34,338 nucleotides of DNA from Longimicrobium sp. (GCA_036377595.1 DASUYB010000126.1:1-34338); one strand, 5' to 3'; shown: positions 7,673 to 15,305, counted from the stretch's first letter. Notes: generated from the letters alone by a model not told the origin. Numbers and translations: made by a program.

Positions 7673-9406
7673 CTACTGCACGCAGCGGCCGTTCGGGTCG
7701 GGCTTCGGGTGATCGACGACCGGGCGATGGTCGAGGTTGGCCACGTGCGTCGCCAGGTCGGCCACGTAGTTGGCCACCTGCGCCAGCCGCGCGTAGTCGA
7801 TGTGCTGCGGCTCGTCGGTCACCTGGTGGTAGTCCGCGTGCCCGCCGGTGGTGAAGAAGATGATGGGTATGCCGTAGCGCGCGTACTCGTAGTGGTCGCT
7901 GCGGCAGTAGATGTTCTGCGGGTGCCCGTTGGCGTCCATCGCGTAGTCGAAGTTCAGCCCGTGGTTCCCCTGGCGGTTCACCGTCTCGGCCAGGTCGCCC
8001 AGCTCCGTCGACAGCCGCCGCGAGCCCACCAGCTGCACGTAGCCCGGCCCGCCGTGCAGCTTCGCGCCGTCCTTGCTGGAGCCGGTGACGTCGTCCGCGC
8101 CGCCGCGGCCGATCATGTCCATGTTCAGCTGCGCGACGATGGACTCGCGCGGCACCGTGGGATGGTCGGTGAAGTACTCCGAGCCGAGCAGCCCCGCCTC
8201 CTCGCCCACGTGCCACACGAACAGCAGCGAGCGCTTGGGATGCGGCCGCGAGGCGAAGTACTGGGCGATCTCCAGCAGCCCCATCGACCCCGAGCCGTCG
8301 TCGTCGGCGCCGTTGTAGATGGTGTCGCCGCGCGCGGACGTGCCGCCGGTGCGCTGGCGGATGGTGGCCAGGATGCCGTTCACCTGCGCCTGCTGCTCGG
8401 CCGTCAGCCGCGGGGCCGGATCGTCGGCGCCCTCGGTGCGGAAGAGGTGGTTGACGACGTAGATGGAGTCGTTCGCGACGGGGTCGCCGCCTTCGCCCAC
8501 GTGGTCGTTGTGCGCGCCGAGCGCGACGTACTCGCGGCGCAGCGCGGGGTCGCTCCCCGGCAGCACCGCCACCACGTTGCGCGCGGAGATGGGCACCGGC
8601 CGCTCGATGAAGCGCGGCCCGCCCGTCACCGTGCCGCCCGTGGCACCCGGCTGCAGCGTCGCCGGGTCCGCGCCCAGCAGCGCCGCGGCCGCCCGCTTCG
8701 TCACGTACATGTACGCGGGAAGCTCGGGAGACTGGCCGCCCTGCATCACCTGCAGCGGCTGGCGGTAGATGGCCAGCGACGCGGGGGTGATGTCGTCGAG
8801 CCCGGCGATGGCGATCCCCGCGGCGCGGCGGTAGCGGCGGGTGATGGCGGGGCGGCTGACGGTCCCCGGCGGGTTGCCCACGAAGCCGGGGCCGAGGGCC
8901 ACCACCACCAGCTTCCCGGCCACCGCGGCCGAGTCCACCATGTGCGCGGAATCGGCCATCATCCCCGCGTACACCACCTGCACCCCCTCCAGCGAGCGCG
9001 CGCCGGAGCCGTTGTCGCGCGGGAGATAGTCCACCCAGGCGCGCAGTCGCTGGCCACCGGCGTTGAGCGTGGCGGTGGTGTCCATCACCCGCTCGACGTA
9101 GGGGATGGCCTGGAAGAAGGTGCCGTTGTCGCCGGCCGGCTGCAGCCCGAAGCGCCGCAGCTCGCTGGCGATGTACTCCACCCCCTTCCGGTTCCCCTCC
9201 GAGGCGATCAGCCGCCCGCCCATGGAGTCGTCGGAGAAGGCGTACAGCCGCGTCATCAGGTCGGCGGGATTGATGGCGGCGGTGGTGGGCGTGGGCGCGT
9301 GCGTGCGCGGGCGGCCCAGCCCCGCCCACGGGTCCGGAGCCTGCGCGGCCAGGGGCGTCGCGGCCAGCGCCAGCAGCGGAAGGAGCCTCGAAAGCGTGCG
9401 TGTCAT
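7673..9406 (-). CDS. Secreted M28 family metallopeptidase
   Basis: A 577-residue protein from the ATG at 9406 with a classical signal peptide (MTRTLSRLLPLLALAATPLAAQA). It has the five M28 zinc-site positions in order: His in ALGAHNDHVG, Asp in YNGADDDGSGS, the Glu pair in WHVGEEAGLLGSEYF, Asp in LNMDMIGRGG, and His near the end in GGHADYHQVTDE. The stretch between the signal peptide and the first ligand (with VVYAGMMADS and KLVVVALGPGF) looks like an inserted protease-associated (PA) domain. It should be a periplasmic or extracellular aminopeptidase. An in-frame ATG at 9508 would put 34 polar residues ahead of the signal peptide and is rejected. It is a single gene. Confidence 0.93.
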   Translation of the reverse strand: MTRTLSRLLPLLALAATPLAAQAPDPWAGLGRPRTHAPTPTTAAINPADLMTRLYAFSDDSMGGRLIASEGNRKGVEYIASELRRFGLQPAGDNGTFFQAIPYVERVMDTTATLNAGGQRLRAWVDYLPRDNGSGARSLEGVQVVYAGMMADSAHMVDSAAVAGKLVVVALGPGFVGNPPGTVSRPAITRRYRRAAGIAIAGLDDITPASLAIYRQPLQVMQGGQSPELPAYMYVTKRAAAALLGADPATLQPGATGGTVTGGPRFIERPVPISARNVVAVLPGSDPALRREYVALGAHNDHVGEGGDPVANDSIYVVNHLFRTEGADDPAPRLTAEQQAQVNGILATIRQRTGGTSARGDTIYNGADDDGSGSMGLLEIAQYFASRPHPKRSLLFVWHVGEEAGLLGSEYFTDHPTVPRESIVAQLNMDMIGRGGADDVTGSSKDGAKLHGGPGYVQLVGSRRLSTELGDLAETVNRQGNHGLNFDYAMDANGHPQNIYCRSDHYEYARYGIPIIFFTTGGHADYHQVTDEPQHIDYARLAQVANYVADLATHVANLDHRPVVDHPKPDPNGRCVQ

Positions 9407-9748
9407 CGGGATTTCAGGGGGTGAGCGTGAATGGGCGGGCGAGCCGCGCGGGATCGGATTCTCCGGGTGAGCGCGCCAAGGTACCCGGTCGTCCGCAGAA
9501 AGGTGCACAGTCGTGCTGAGAAGTTAGCACTGTGGGACGAACTGCCGCCACCGCGTGACGAATCGCATCCACGCGCGGACGAATGGATGGATCGATGTGG
9601 GACAAACTGGAGGAATGGGGATGGAGATCGAGGAGATGGCGATTCCCGCATCTCCAGAAAAGGCTGACGCGGAGCCGCGGAGAGCTCACCCCGGCGATGA
9701 GTTCTCCGCGACTCCGCGTCTCCGCGTGAGGCCCTGTGGTTCAGGAGA
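9407..9748. other. Intergenic region with an inverted repeat
   Basis: A 342-bp gap between two minus-strand genes. It contains the purine-arm inverted repeat at 9664-9729 and otherwise nothing I recognise. The sequence around 9520-9536 (AAGTTAGCACTGTGG) is less GC-rich and could hold the peptidase promoter, but no confident hexamers are visible. Confidence 0.45.
9664..9729. repeat. Purine-arm inverted repeat (copy 2)
   Basis: The left arm contains GACGCGGAGCCGCGGAGAG and the right arm CTCCGCGACTCCGCGTC, complementary except for isolated changes, across a short loop (about 9691-9695). It has the same architecture as the elements at 1624, 19183 and 30189. It lies 20 bp past the stop of the DUF4383 gene, so it may serve as that gene's terminator. 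Confidence 0.7.
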
Positions 9749-10153
9749 TCAGGACGCCGGCACGCCCGCCGGAGCGCGGTCCGTAAAGCCGACGCCGGCT
9801 AGCACGATGCCGAGCAGCGCGTGCAGCCACACGTCGTTCCCGCCGATGGGGATCAGCCCGAACGTCGTCGGCGCGATGAAGCCCAGGATCGCCAGCACGA
9901 TGTAGATGGCGCCGCCGATCCGGCAGTACGTGTTGGCCGCCGACCAGGTGCGCGACGCCACGATCCCCCACACCCCGAACAGCAGGTGCACCACGTTGTG
10001 CAGCAGGTTCACCGGGAACAGCCCGAGCAGCTTCGGCGCGGTGGCCATGTCCGCCGCCATCGAGGTGCCGCCCGCGGAGATGAACCCGAGCAGCGCCACC
10101 AGGATGAACACCGCGCCGAATGCCAGCGCGACCGTCTGCGACAACGACTTCAT
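9749..10153 (-). CDS. DUF4383 family integral membrane protein
   Basis: A 134-residue protein with four predicted membrane segments (starting VALAFGAVFILVALLGF, LHNVVHLLFGVWGIV, GGAIYIVLAILGFI, WLHALLGIVLAGVGF). The stretch GLFPVNLLHNVVHLLFG is the DUF4383 signature, and the length is normal for the family. Function is unknown. The ATG at 10153 is chosen because the signature pattern begins soon after and AGGAGG-like sequence (GGAGGCTCC) lies upstream on the minus strand. It is divergent from the Gly/Tyr-rich gene at 10354. Confidence 0.85.
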   Translation of the reverse strand: MKSLSQTVALAFGAVFILVALLGFISAGGTSMAADMATAPKLLGLFPVNLLHNVVHLLFGVWGIVASRTWSAANTYCRIGGAIYIVLAILGFIAPTTFGLIPIGGNDVWLHALLGIVLAGVGFTDRAPAGVPAS

Positions 10154-10353
10154 GGAGCCTCCTCCGTGGGGGGTGGAACCACCGGAATCGGGGCGCCCGC
10201 GGCGGCGTGCCGCGGCGCCTGCGGCCCTGCCGTGTTCCCGCGCCACAACAGTGCGGACAACGGCCGGATCGCGCAAGAAATTTCCTCCGGCCGCACGGGC
10301 CGGAATCTTGCTCCCCCGCCCCGTCTGCACTGCCAGACACGAGGAGGAGAGCG

Positions 10354-10974
10354 ATGGGACGGCATCCCTACGACCACGGACGCAGCCCCCACGAGCGTGA
10401 CCGCCACGGCTACGGCCGGTACGGCTACCAGATGGACCCCGGCTGGGGCTGGGGCGACGACCGCGACCCCAACTTCCGCGGCGGCGAGTACCAGGGGAAC
10501 CGCATGCGCGGCGACGGGCGGCACGTGGCGCCCTACGGCGAGCACCGCTTCTTCCGTCAGTACGACCTGGGAGGCTACGGCGGATTCGACGGGCGCTACG
10601 ACCTGCCCGACGGGTGGTACGACGCGGAGGGATACTACCACGAGGCGTACGAGCAGCGTGGCGCGCCCATGCCGGGCCGCTTCGTGCCGCACCCGCCGCT
10701 CGAGGCGGGGCCGTCGCGGGGCGGCGTGCGCTACGACCGCGAGTACCTGCGCCAGTACAACGCGTACAGCCCGGGGCTGGAGCGCGGCGGCCCGGAGCGC
10801 TCGTGGGGCTTCAGCGACGGCCCCGACGCCCCGCCGATGCGCGGCCGCGACGCCCGCGACCGGCGGACGGAGGAGCGCCGCTACGCCGGCTACAGCGAGG
10901 GGGGATTCGCGGAGGGCAAGTACGCCGGCCCCGGCCAGCGCGGCTCCCTCCCTACCCAGAAGGGCGGCCGGTAG
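10354..10974 (+). CDS. Gly/Tyr/Arg-rich low-complexity hypothetical protein
   Basis: A 206-residue protein with an excellent ribosome site (GAGGAGGAGA, 3-4 nt before ATG). Composition is extreme: Gly, Tyr, Arg, Asp and Pro dominate, with almost no aliphatic core. Recurrent words include RYDLPDGWYD, EGYYHEAYEQ, RYDREYLRQYN and GFAEGKYAGPG. It has no signal peptide or membrane segment. It is expected to be intrinsically disordered, perhaps nucleic-acid binding or surface-coating; that is inference from composition. It is conserved-gene-like in having a strong ribosome site and its own terminator. I do not recognise a family. Confidence 0.7.
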   Translation: MGRHPYDHGRSPHERDRHGYGRYGYQMDPGWGWGDDRDPNFRGGEYQGNRMRGDGRHVAPYGEHRFFRQYDLGGYGGFDGRYDLPDGWYDAEGYYHEAYEQRGAPMPGRFVPHPPLEAGPSRGGVRYDREYLRQYNAYSPGLERGGPERSWGFSDGPDAPPMRGRDARDRRTEERRYAGYSEGGFAEGKYAGPGQRGSLPTQKGGR

Positions 10975-10982
10975 AAACGACA

Positions 10983-11008
10983 AGGCCCGCGGCACCCGCC
11001 GCGGGCCT
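10983..11008 (+). terminator. Intrinsic terminator
   Basis: An 11-bp perfect stem (AGGCCCGCGGC and complement) with a 4-nt ACCC loop, followed by CTTC, begins 8 bp after the stop codon of the Gly/Tyr-rich gene. The convergent minus-strand gene ends at 11052, so it may act in both directions. Confidence 0.8.
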
Positions 11009-11051
11009 CTTCATCACGAGGAAATCCTCAATCTATCATCGGATCGATGAA

Positions 11052-11513
11052 TTACCTCACGGCTTTCAGGATCGAAAGCGCTGTCTTCGCACAACTAGCT
11101 AATCCGTGTACTCCGGCTGCTGAAAACACTGACCAATAGCCTCGGAGTCTTACCCATCGCGCTTTCCACGGGCGCTCCTCAGCCCATGCGTGCGCGTATT
11201 CCTCCTGCAGATCAGCGACCGTCGGCTCGAATATCTCATGATAGGTCTTCGCCGAATACAGAAACTCAGCGATTGCAAGCAGTCGGAAACCTGGAGGACG
11301 ATGGATCTGTCCCGTCCGACGGTATCGCCCAAACACGCCAAGAGCCGCTGAAGCTCGGTTCAGGAGTTCAACGAGGCCCACCTTTAGAAGAATCCCAACC
11401 TTCGCCGCGAGTTCGAACTCTTTATCACTGATCAAAATCCCGCGACCCCACCACACTATGAATTCCTTAAGGAGAGTCCAGCGGTGAGCCGAGGCTTTCT
11501 TCAGGTTGCCCAT
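11052..11513 (-). CDS. Hypothetical protein paired with PadR regulator
   Basis: A 153-residue protein whose ATG overlaps the end of the PadR gene by 13 bp, so translation is coupled. Conserved-looking core: PPGFRLLAIAEFLYSAKTYHEI, then FEPTVADLQEEYAHAW and KARWVRLRGYWSVFSAAG. I recall short proteins with a related SPKTYE...VADMQxEY...KARWIRxR pattern next to PadR genes in other bacteria, but I cannot name a domain with certainty. The C-terminus (WSVFSAAGVHGLASCAKTALSIL) is amphipathic to hydrophobic and could touch the membrane. Base composition is visibly AT-richer than flanking genes, hinting at separate acquisition. It may be the regulated target or a cofactor of the PadR protein. Confidence 0.7.
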   Translation of the reverse strand: MGNLKKASAHRWTLLKEFIVWWGRGILISDKEFELAAKVGILLKVGLVELLNRASAALGVFGRYRRTGQIHRPPGFRLLAIAEFLYSAKTYHEIFEPTVADLQEEYAHAWAEERPWKARWVRLRGYWSVFSAAGVHGLASCAKTALSILKAVR

Positions 11514-11794
11514 GCGGCCTCCATGGCAAGGCGCCCGGCCTCCGAAGCATGAAGGGCTCGAGCGCCCAATCCCGTAATGCGATACAATCGCTTGGGAGGG
11601 CCATCGCCAATACCCAGTTCCTCCTGACGCGAGTCCACGAAACCTTTTTCACTCATCCGACCAAGGGTAACATACACTGTTCCCCGCTTGAGCCGCTCGG
11701 ACGCGTTCACCAGCTCGAGCCCGTACATTTCGCCATTTGCGATCAGGAGGCGGAGGATCTCGGCTTCCTTCGCGGAGAGTCGTGGAATGTCCAT
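11501..11794 (-). CDS. PadR family transcriptional regulator
   Basis: A 97-residue winged-helix regulator. LSAKEAEILRLLIANGEMYGLELV is the PadR first-helix pattern, and LKRGTVYVTLGRMSEKGFVDSR is the recognition helix and wing start (family pattern GTxYxxLxRLexxGlv). The short length makes it a minimal PadR without a large C-terminal dimer domain. The ATG at 11794 lies 8 bp from a 17-bp palindrome (11802-11818), suggesting autoregulation. It overlaps the following small gene. It lies 65 bp downstream of the cyanophycinase gene on the same strand, so read-through from that unit is possible. Confidence 0.87.
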   Translation of the reverse strand: MDIPRLSAKEAEILRLLIANGEMYGLELVNASERLKRGTVYVTLGRMSEKGFVDSRQEELGIGDGPPKRLYRITGLGARALHASEAGRLAMEAAWAT

Positions 11795-11801
11795 GGCAAT
11801 A

Positions 11802-11818
11802 TCTTACACATTGTAAGA
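11802..11818 (-). promoter_or_regulatory. Palindromic operator-like site before padR
   Basis: TCTTACACATTGTAAGA is a perfect 7-bp inverted repeat with a 3-bp spacer, 8 bp upstream of the PadR start codon and AT-rich against a GC-rich background. On the minus strand, TTGCGC and TAAGAT are 17 nt apart, with the -10-like element inside the palindrome. A repressor bound here would block the promoter, fitting PadR autoregulation. If this promoter is right, the message would be nearly leaderless. Confidence 0.55.
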
Positions 11819-11859
11819 CTGGTGCGCAAGCACCTCGTCCCATTTGTGTTCGAGAACGG

Positions 11860-12831
11860 TCACCCCACGGTGCGCACCATCGCGGGCGTCGAGGCCTCGA
11901 CCTCCTCGCTGCGGAGGACGGTGGTCTCGCCCTGCTCGCGGCGGTTCTGGAGGATGACCTCGAGCTCGCGCTCGCGCAGGTTCAGCGTGTACCCCGCGCC
12001 CACGATCCCCACGCGCAGGTAGCTGAGGGTGAGCGCGCAGCCGTCCATGCACTGGTCGGCGTTGTCGAAGCGCACCCCGCGCCCGTCCACGAACGTCACC
12101 GAACCCCGCCCCACCACCTCGCCCAGGTGGCCGCGGACGACCATCGCCGTGTCTTCGTCGATCCCCAGCCCCATCAGCTCGGCGTTGCGGGCGATGACCA
12201 TGAACAGGCGCTGCAGCCGCCGCCGCTGCGTGAAGTGCGTGTCGATCACCGCGCGGAAGCCCAGCAGCCCGAAGCCGGGACCGAGGTGGACGTCCTGCAT
12301 CTTCCCGTACTCGTCGGGCTCGCCGCCGGCCAGGATGGTCTCGGTGAGCGCCGCCGCGCCCGCGCTGGTGCCGCAGACCACGGCGCCCGCGGTGTACGCC
12401 TCGGCCAGCGCGCGCCCCACCCGCGACCCGCCGATGGTGGTCACCAGGTGCACCTGGTCGCCGCCGCCCAGGAAGATGCCGTCGGCCTCGCGGATCATCT
12501 CCGCCACCCGGGCGTCCTGGGCGCGGTCGCGGCTGTCGATGATGGGCATCTCCACGTGCGTGGCGCCCGCCTCGATGAACGACCGCAGCCACTCGCGCGC
12601 CGACCGCGTGGGGTTGGCCGACGCGGTGGTGATGCCCACGATGCGGCCGCCCTCGCGCCCGCCGGCCAGGTCCACGAAGCGGCCGAACGCCTCGCCGGTG
12701 GCCTCGCAGGCGCCGCCGATCAGCACCAGCGTGCCGTCGTGGCGGTCGCCGCGCCGCCGGTTGGGCGCCTCGTCCGCCGCGACGCGGCCGCGGTCGCCGC
12801 CGCTCCTACCGTTCCCCGACTGCCGCTCCAT
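11860..12831 (-). CDS. cphB: Cyanophycinase (peptidase S51)
   Basis: A 323-residue protein matching cyanophycinase, which cuts cyanophycin (multi-L-arginyl-poly-L-aspartate) to beta-Asp-Arg dipeptides. Visible hallmarks: GTLVLIGGACE at the start of the fold, Gln126 in FLGGGDQVHLV, the nucleophile Ser156 in CGTSAGAAAL, and His199 in VIDTHFTQRRRLQRL followed by GLGIDEDTAM, all in CphB order and spacing. The ATG at 12831 is chosen because the core starts 30 residues later; frames further upstream are Arg-rich shadow. It overlaps the end of the CphA-like gene by 26 bp, so the two are co-translated. No signal peptide is seen, so it is probably cytoplasmic. Confidence 0.92.
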   Translation of the reverse strand: MERQSGNGRSGGDRGRVAADEAPNRRRGDRHDGTLVLIGGACEATGEAFGRFVDLAGGREGGRIVGITTASANPTRSAREWLRSFIEAGATHVEMPIIDSRDRAQDARVAEMIREADGIFLGGGDQVHLVTTIGGSRVGRALAEAYTAGAVVCGTSAGAAALTETILAGGEPDEYGKMQDVHLGPGFGLLGFRAVIDTHFTQRRRLQRLFMVIARNAELMGLGIDEDTAMVVRGHLGEVVGRGSVTFVDGRGVRFDNADQCMDGCALTLSYLRVGIVGAGYTLNLRERELEVILQNRREQGETTVLRSEEVEASTPAMVRTVG

Positions 12832-13897
12832 CCGCCTGTCGCTCCCCGGTTTCCGTCTCCAGCTCCCGCAGCGAGCGCACCGCCAGCGCCGCCGCCACCT
12901 GCGCCGCGGGCGAGGCCCCGCCGTCCACCTCGCCCCCATCTTCCGTAGACCCCGCAAGCTCCATCACGATCCGCCCCTCGCGCACGAAGGCCACGGCGTG
13001 GGCCACGCGCGCGTCGCGCTCGGTGACGTCGTCGCCCGTGGAGAAGATGGCCACACGGCACCCGGCGTCGCGCGCGATGTCCTGGATCTCCCACTCCTTC
13101 GCGGGGCAGACGACGATGCCGTCCTCGACCACCGCGTCGGCGGGGACGGAGACCAGGCGCCGCGCCAGCTCGGGGTCGCGGTAGCGGTCGGGGACGTCGC
13201 CCGGCTCGGCGTCGAGCACCACGGCGATGTCGCTGCGCGCGTACGGCAGCCCGGCGTTGAGGAGGTACGACGGCGCCAGGTCCACCACCAGCTCGCCCGG
13301 GCCGAGCCCGCGCCGCACCATCTCGTCGCGCACCCCCGCGCGGTCGCCCCCGCCGGCGATGCCGCACAGCACGTGCTGCTGCAGCGCTGGGACGTCCGGC
13401 GTCCCAGCCAGCGCGGCCAGCTCGGCCAGCGCGAAGTCCACCGCGGCGCGGTCCAGCTCGCCCGCGAAGCCGCGCTGCACCAGCTCCAGCGCCAGCGCGG
13501 CGGCGCGCAGCCCCACCTCGGCGTGCAGGTGCTCGAAGATCACCGTGTACTCGCCCGCCCGGTCGCCGCCGCGCGCGCGGCCGTAGCCCACGTCGTGGCC
13601 CACCATCGACTGCAGCTCGAGCCCCACGTGCTCCACCACGTGCGGCGCGAACGTCCCCCGCCGCAGCCGGGTGACGAAGCCGCCGCGCTCGCCGATGCTG
13701 CAGCGGTGCTCCCACAGCCCGGGAAGCGCGGCGATCAGGGCCTCGGTGAACCCCGCCGCGTGCGCCGACGAGATCTCGTCGTACGCGCCCGGCGCCAGGT
13801 CGACGCGCGTGACCGGGCGGCGCGACCAGAGGTTCGCGCCGCGCAGGCTGCGCAGGGACAGCAGGCGGATCTCGGTGTACGGGTCGGGCCGGCTCAT
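12806..13897 (-). CDS. Shortened cyanophycin-synthetase-like protein (N domain plus remnant Mur-like segment)
   Basis: A 363-residue protein whose first ~150 residues match the CphA N domain: IRLLSLRSLRGANLWS (10-25), LPGLWEHRCSIGERGGFVTRL (58-78), then GTFAPHVVEHVGLELQ with H86-V-V-E89-H90, and YTVIFEHLHAEVGLRAA. Full CphA is about 870 residues with an ATP-grasp domain and then a Mur-ligase-like domain. Here the ATP-grasp is absent. Residues ~200-316 (ELVVDLAPSYLLNAGLPY, SDIAVVLDAEPGDVP, DGIVVCPAKEWEI, CRVAIFSTGDD) align by eye with the middle of the Mur-like domain, while the P-loop region reads GIAGGGDRAG without Lys. It therefore cannot be a normal polymerase. The ATG at 13897 is chosen because the N-domain signature starts at residue 10; the closest GAGGA is very near it. 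It overlaps cphB. Confidence 0.82.
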   Translation of the reverse strand: MSRPDPYTEIRLLSLRSLRGANLWSRRPVTRVDLAPGAYDEISSAHAAGFTEALIAALPGLWEHRCSIGERGGFVTRLRRGTFAPHVVEHVGLELQSMVGHDVGYGRARGGDRAGEYTVIFEHLHAEVGLRAAALALELVQRGFAGELDRAAVDFALAELAALAGTPDVPALQQHVLCGIAGGGDRAGVRDEMVRRGLGPGELVVDLAPSYLLNAGLPYARSDIAVVLDAEPGDVPDRYRDPELARRLVSVPADAVVEDGIVVCPAKEWEIQDIARDAGCRVAIFSTGDDVTERDARVAHAVAFVREGRIVMELAGSTEDGGEVDGGASPAAQVAAALAVRSLRELETETGERQADGAAVGER

Positions 13898-13998
13898 TTC
13901 CTCGCGATAACGGACGCGCGGCGGTGTGCGCAAGGGCCGGGCCTCGTCCGCGAGGATCTGGATCTCACGGCAGTGGATGGATGATGCGGCTCACGGCG

Positions 13999-14030
13999 AC
14001 GGCCCGCCGGGACGAGCCCCGGCGGGCCGT
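13999..14030 (-). terminator. Probable intrinsic terminator
   Basis: A perfect 13-bp stem (ACGGCCCGCCGGG and complement) with a 6-nt loop, 95 bp past the stop of the alpha/beta hydrolase gene and 100 bp before the CphA-like start on the same strand. It probably separates the two transcription units. There is no T-run. Confidence 0.65.
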
Positions 14031-14124
14031 TCCGATCCCCCGTCGATGGCGATGAGCCGCGCGATCAGGCAAGAATGTCCTTCATCCTTCGCCAGATCCT
14101 GCCTGCCAGCAGTCTACGCGCGAT

Positions 14125-14952
14125 CTACGGCTGGCCGTCCAGGAGCAGCTTCAGCGCCGCGACGATCGTCTCCGGCTGCTGCCGGGGGATGTCGTGCTGC
14201 GACCGCTCGGCAACGATCAGCCGCCTGCGGGGCGACGCAGCGGCAATGTCGGTGTGACTCTGCCGCCACGCCTGCTCGACCTCCGCGGGGCCCCAGAACC
14301 CTCGTCCGGCGGAGACGATGACCATCGGCTGCCGCAGCGTGGGCTCCGTGGCGGCGACCTCGCCGAGAAGGCCGCGGAACCCCTCCATCAGCCGCACCGT
14401 CGCACGCTCGCGGTCGTTCGAGGGGTGCTCGATGGGCCGGACGGTGGAGAAGATGAAGTCGCCCGTGCTGGCGACGAAGCGCGGGTTCATCGGATCGACC
14501 AGCACCACGCCCTGCACGCGGTCGGGGAAGCGTGCCGCGCTCAGCATCGCCAGCAGCCCGCCGTACGAGTGGCCCACGTGGATGGTCCGCTCGGGGACAG
14601 CGACCGCGCGCAGGGCACGGTGCAGGTCCGCGATCTCCTGGTCGGGCGTGAGGTCCGGCGCGCCCAGTCCGCTGCGCCCGAACCCGGCGCGGTCGTACGC
14701 GACGACGGTCGCCCCCGTCTCCCGCGCCAGGCGTTCCGGCACGTCGTACCATCCCCCGATGTCCGATCCGCCGCCCGCGTCGAGCACGATCGTCACCGGA
14801 CGCGTCCCACGCCGGATCACCAGGTGCAGCGCGTGGTCGCCGACGCTGACCATCGTGTCCCGCGGCTCGGGCTGCGCGCCTGGGACGGGCGTGGACGGCG
14901 TGTGGCTGCCGGCGATCAGGAGGCTCGTCAAGCCGAGCGTCAATCCAGTCAT
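14125..14952 (-). CDS. Alpha/beta hydrolase
   Basis: A 275-residue protein with the alpha/beta hydrolase fold: VTIVLDAGGGSDIGGWYDV (oxyanion region), YDRAGFGRSG, the nucleophile elbow G127-H-S129-Y-G131, LVDPMNPRFV, and His253 in ERSQHDIP near the end. The order and spacing fit haloperoxidase/esterase-like hydrolases. The substrate is unknown. The N-terminus (MTGLTLGLTSLLIAGSHTPSTP) resembles a weak signal peptide. I chose the ATG at 14952; an in-frame start at 15033 would add a Pro-rich polar stretch before that signal. It is a single gene. Confidence 0.88.
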   Translation of the reverse strand: MTGLTLGLTSLLIAGSHTPSTPVPGAQPEPRDTMVSVGDHALHLVIRRGTRPVTIVLDAGGGSDIGGWYDVPERLARETGATVVAYDRAGFGRSGLGAPDLTPDQEIADLHRALRAVAVPERTIHVGHSYGGLLAMLSAARFPDRVQGVVLVDPMNPRFVASTGDFIFSTVRPIEHPSNDRERATVRLMEGFRGLLGEVAATEPTLRQPMVIVSAGRGFWGPAEVEQAWRQSHTDIAAASPRRRLIVAERSQHDIPRQQPETIVAALKLLLDGQP

Positions 14953-15148
14953 GGGCCTGGGGATCGGGGTCGAAGTGCTGGGTGGAGGCGGTAGCCTGTA
15001 CGTCTCAGGATCTCGATGGGATTCACGAAACATACTGCGCCGGGAGCCATCTCGATCTCCATCGGGACAGGATGAAGGATGGCGTGACGAATCGTCGTCC
15101 GCGCGGAGTAAGGGCAGTTCAGAAGATGACTGTGTACACCGTGGAGAT

Positions 15149-15215
15149 TGTCATTCCGAGGACGACCAGACCGATCTTGCGTCCGCTCCGTAGGTCGCAG
15201 CCCGAGGAATCTATC
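15149..15215. repeat. ~70-bp dispersed element (variant ends)
   Basis: The unit begins TGTCATTCCGAGGACG and ends CCCGAGGAATCTATC, the ends being imperfect inverted copies (ATTCCGAGG / CGAGGAAT). Its length and end pattern match the elements at 25716-25784 and 28751-28944, with TTCC in place of the TCCT core. Confidence 0.6.
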
Positions 15216-15274
15216 GCCTGCATTACGAGCGAGAGGCCGCCTGTCGCTCGTAGGCGAAATTTCTCAAGCGCGAT

Positions 15275-15305
15275 GAAGCCGGGACGACACCGTCGCCCCG
15301 GCTTC
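15275..15305 (-). terminator. Intrinsic terminator of the GH13 gene
   Basis: A 9-bp stem (GAAGCCGGG / CCCGGCTTC) extended by an inner ACGAC/GTCG pairing lies 20 bp past the minus-strand stop codon at 15326. The T-run is weak. Confidence 0.7.

Noticed and set aside
12806-13897. Annotation as a functional cyanophycin synthetase
   Set aside because: The protein is less than half the family length, lacks the ATP-grasp domain and has no P-loop lysine. Only the N domain is clearly intact.
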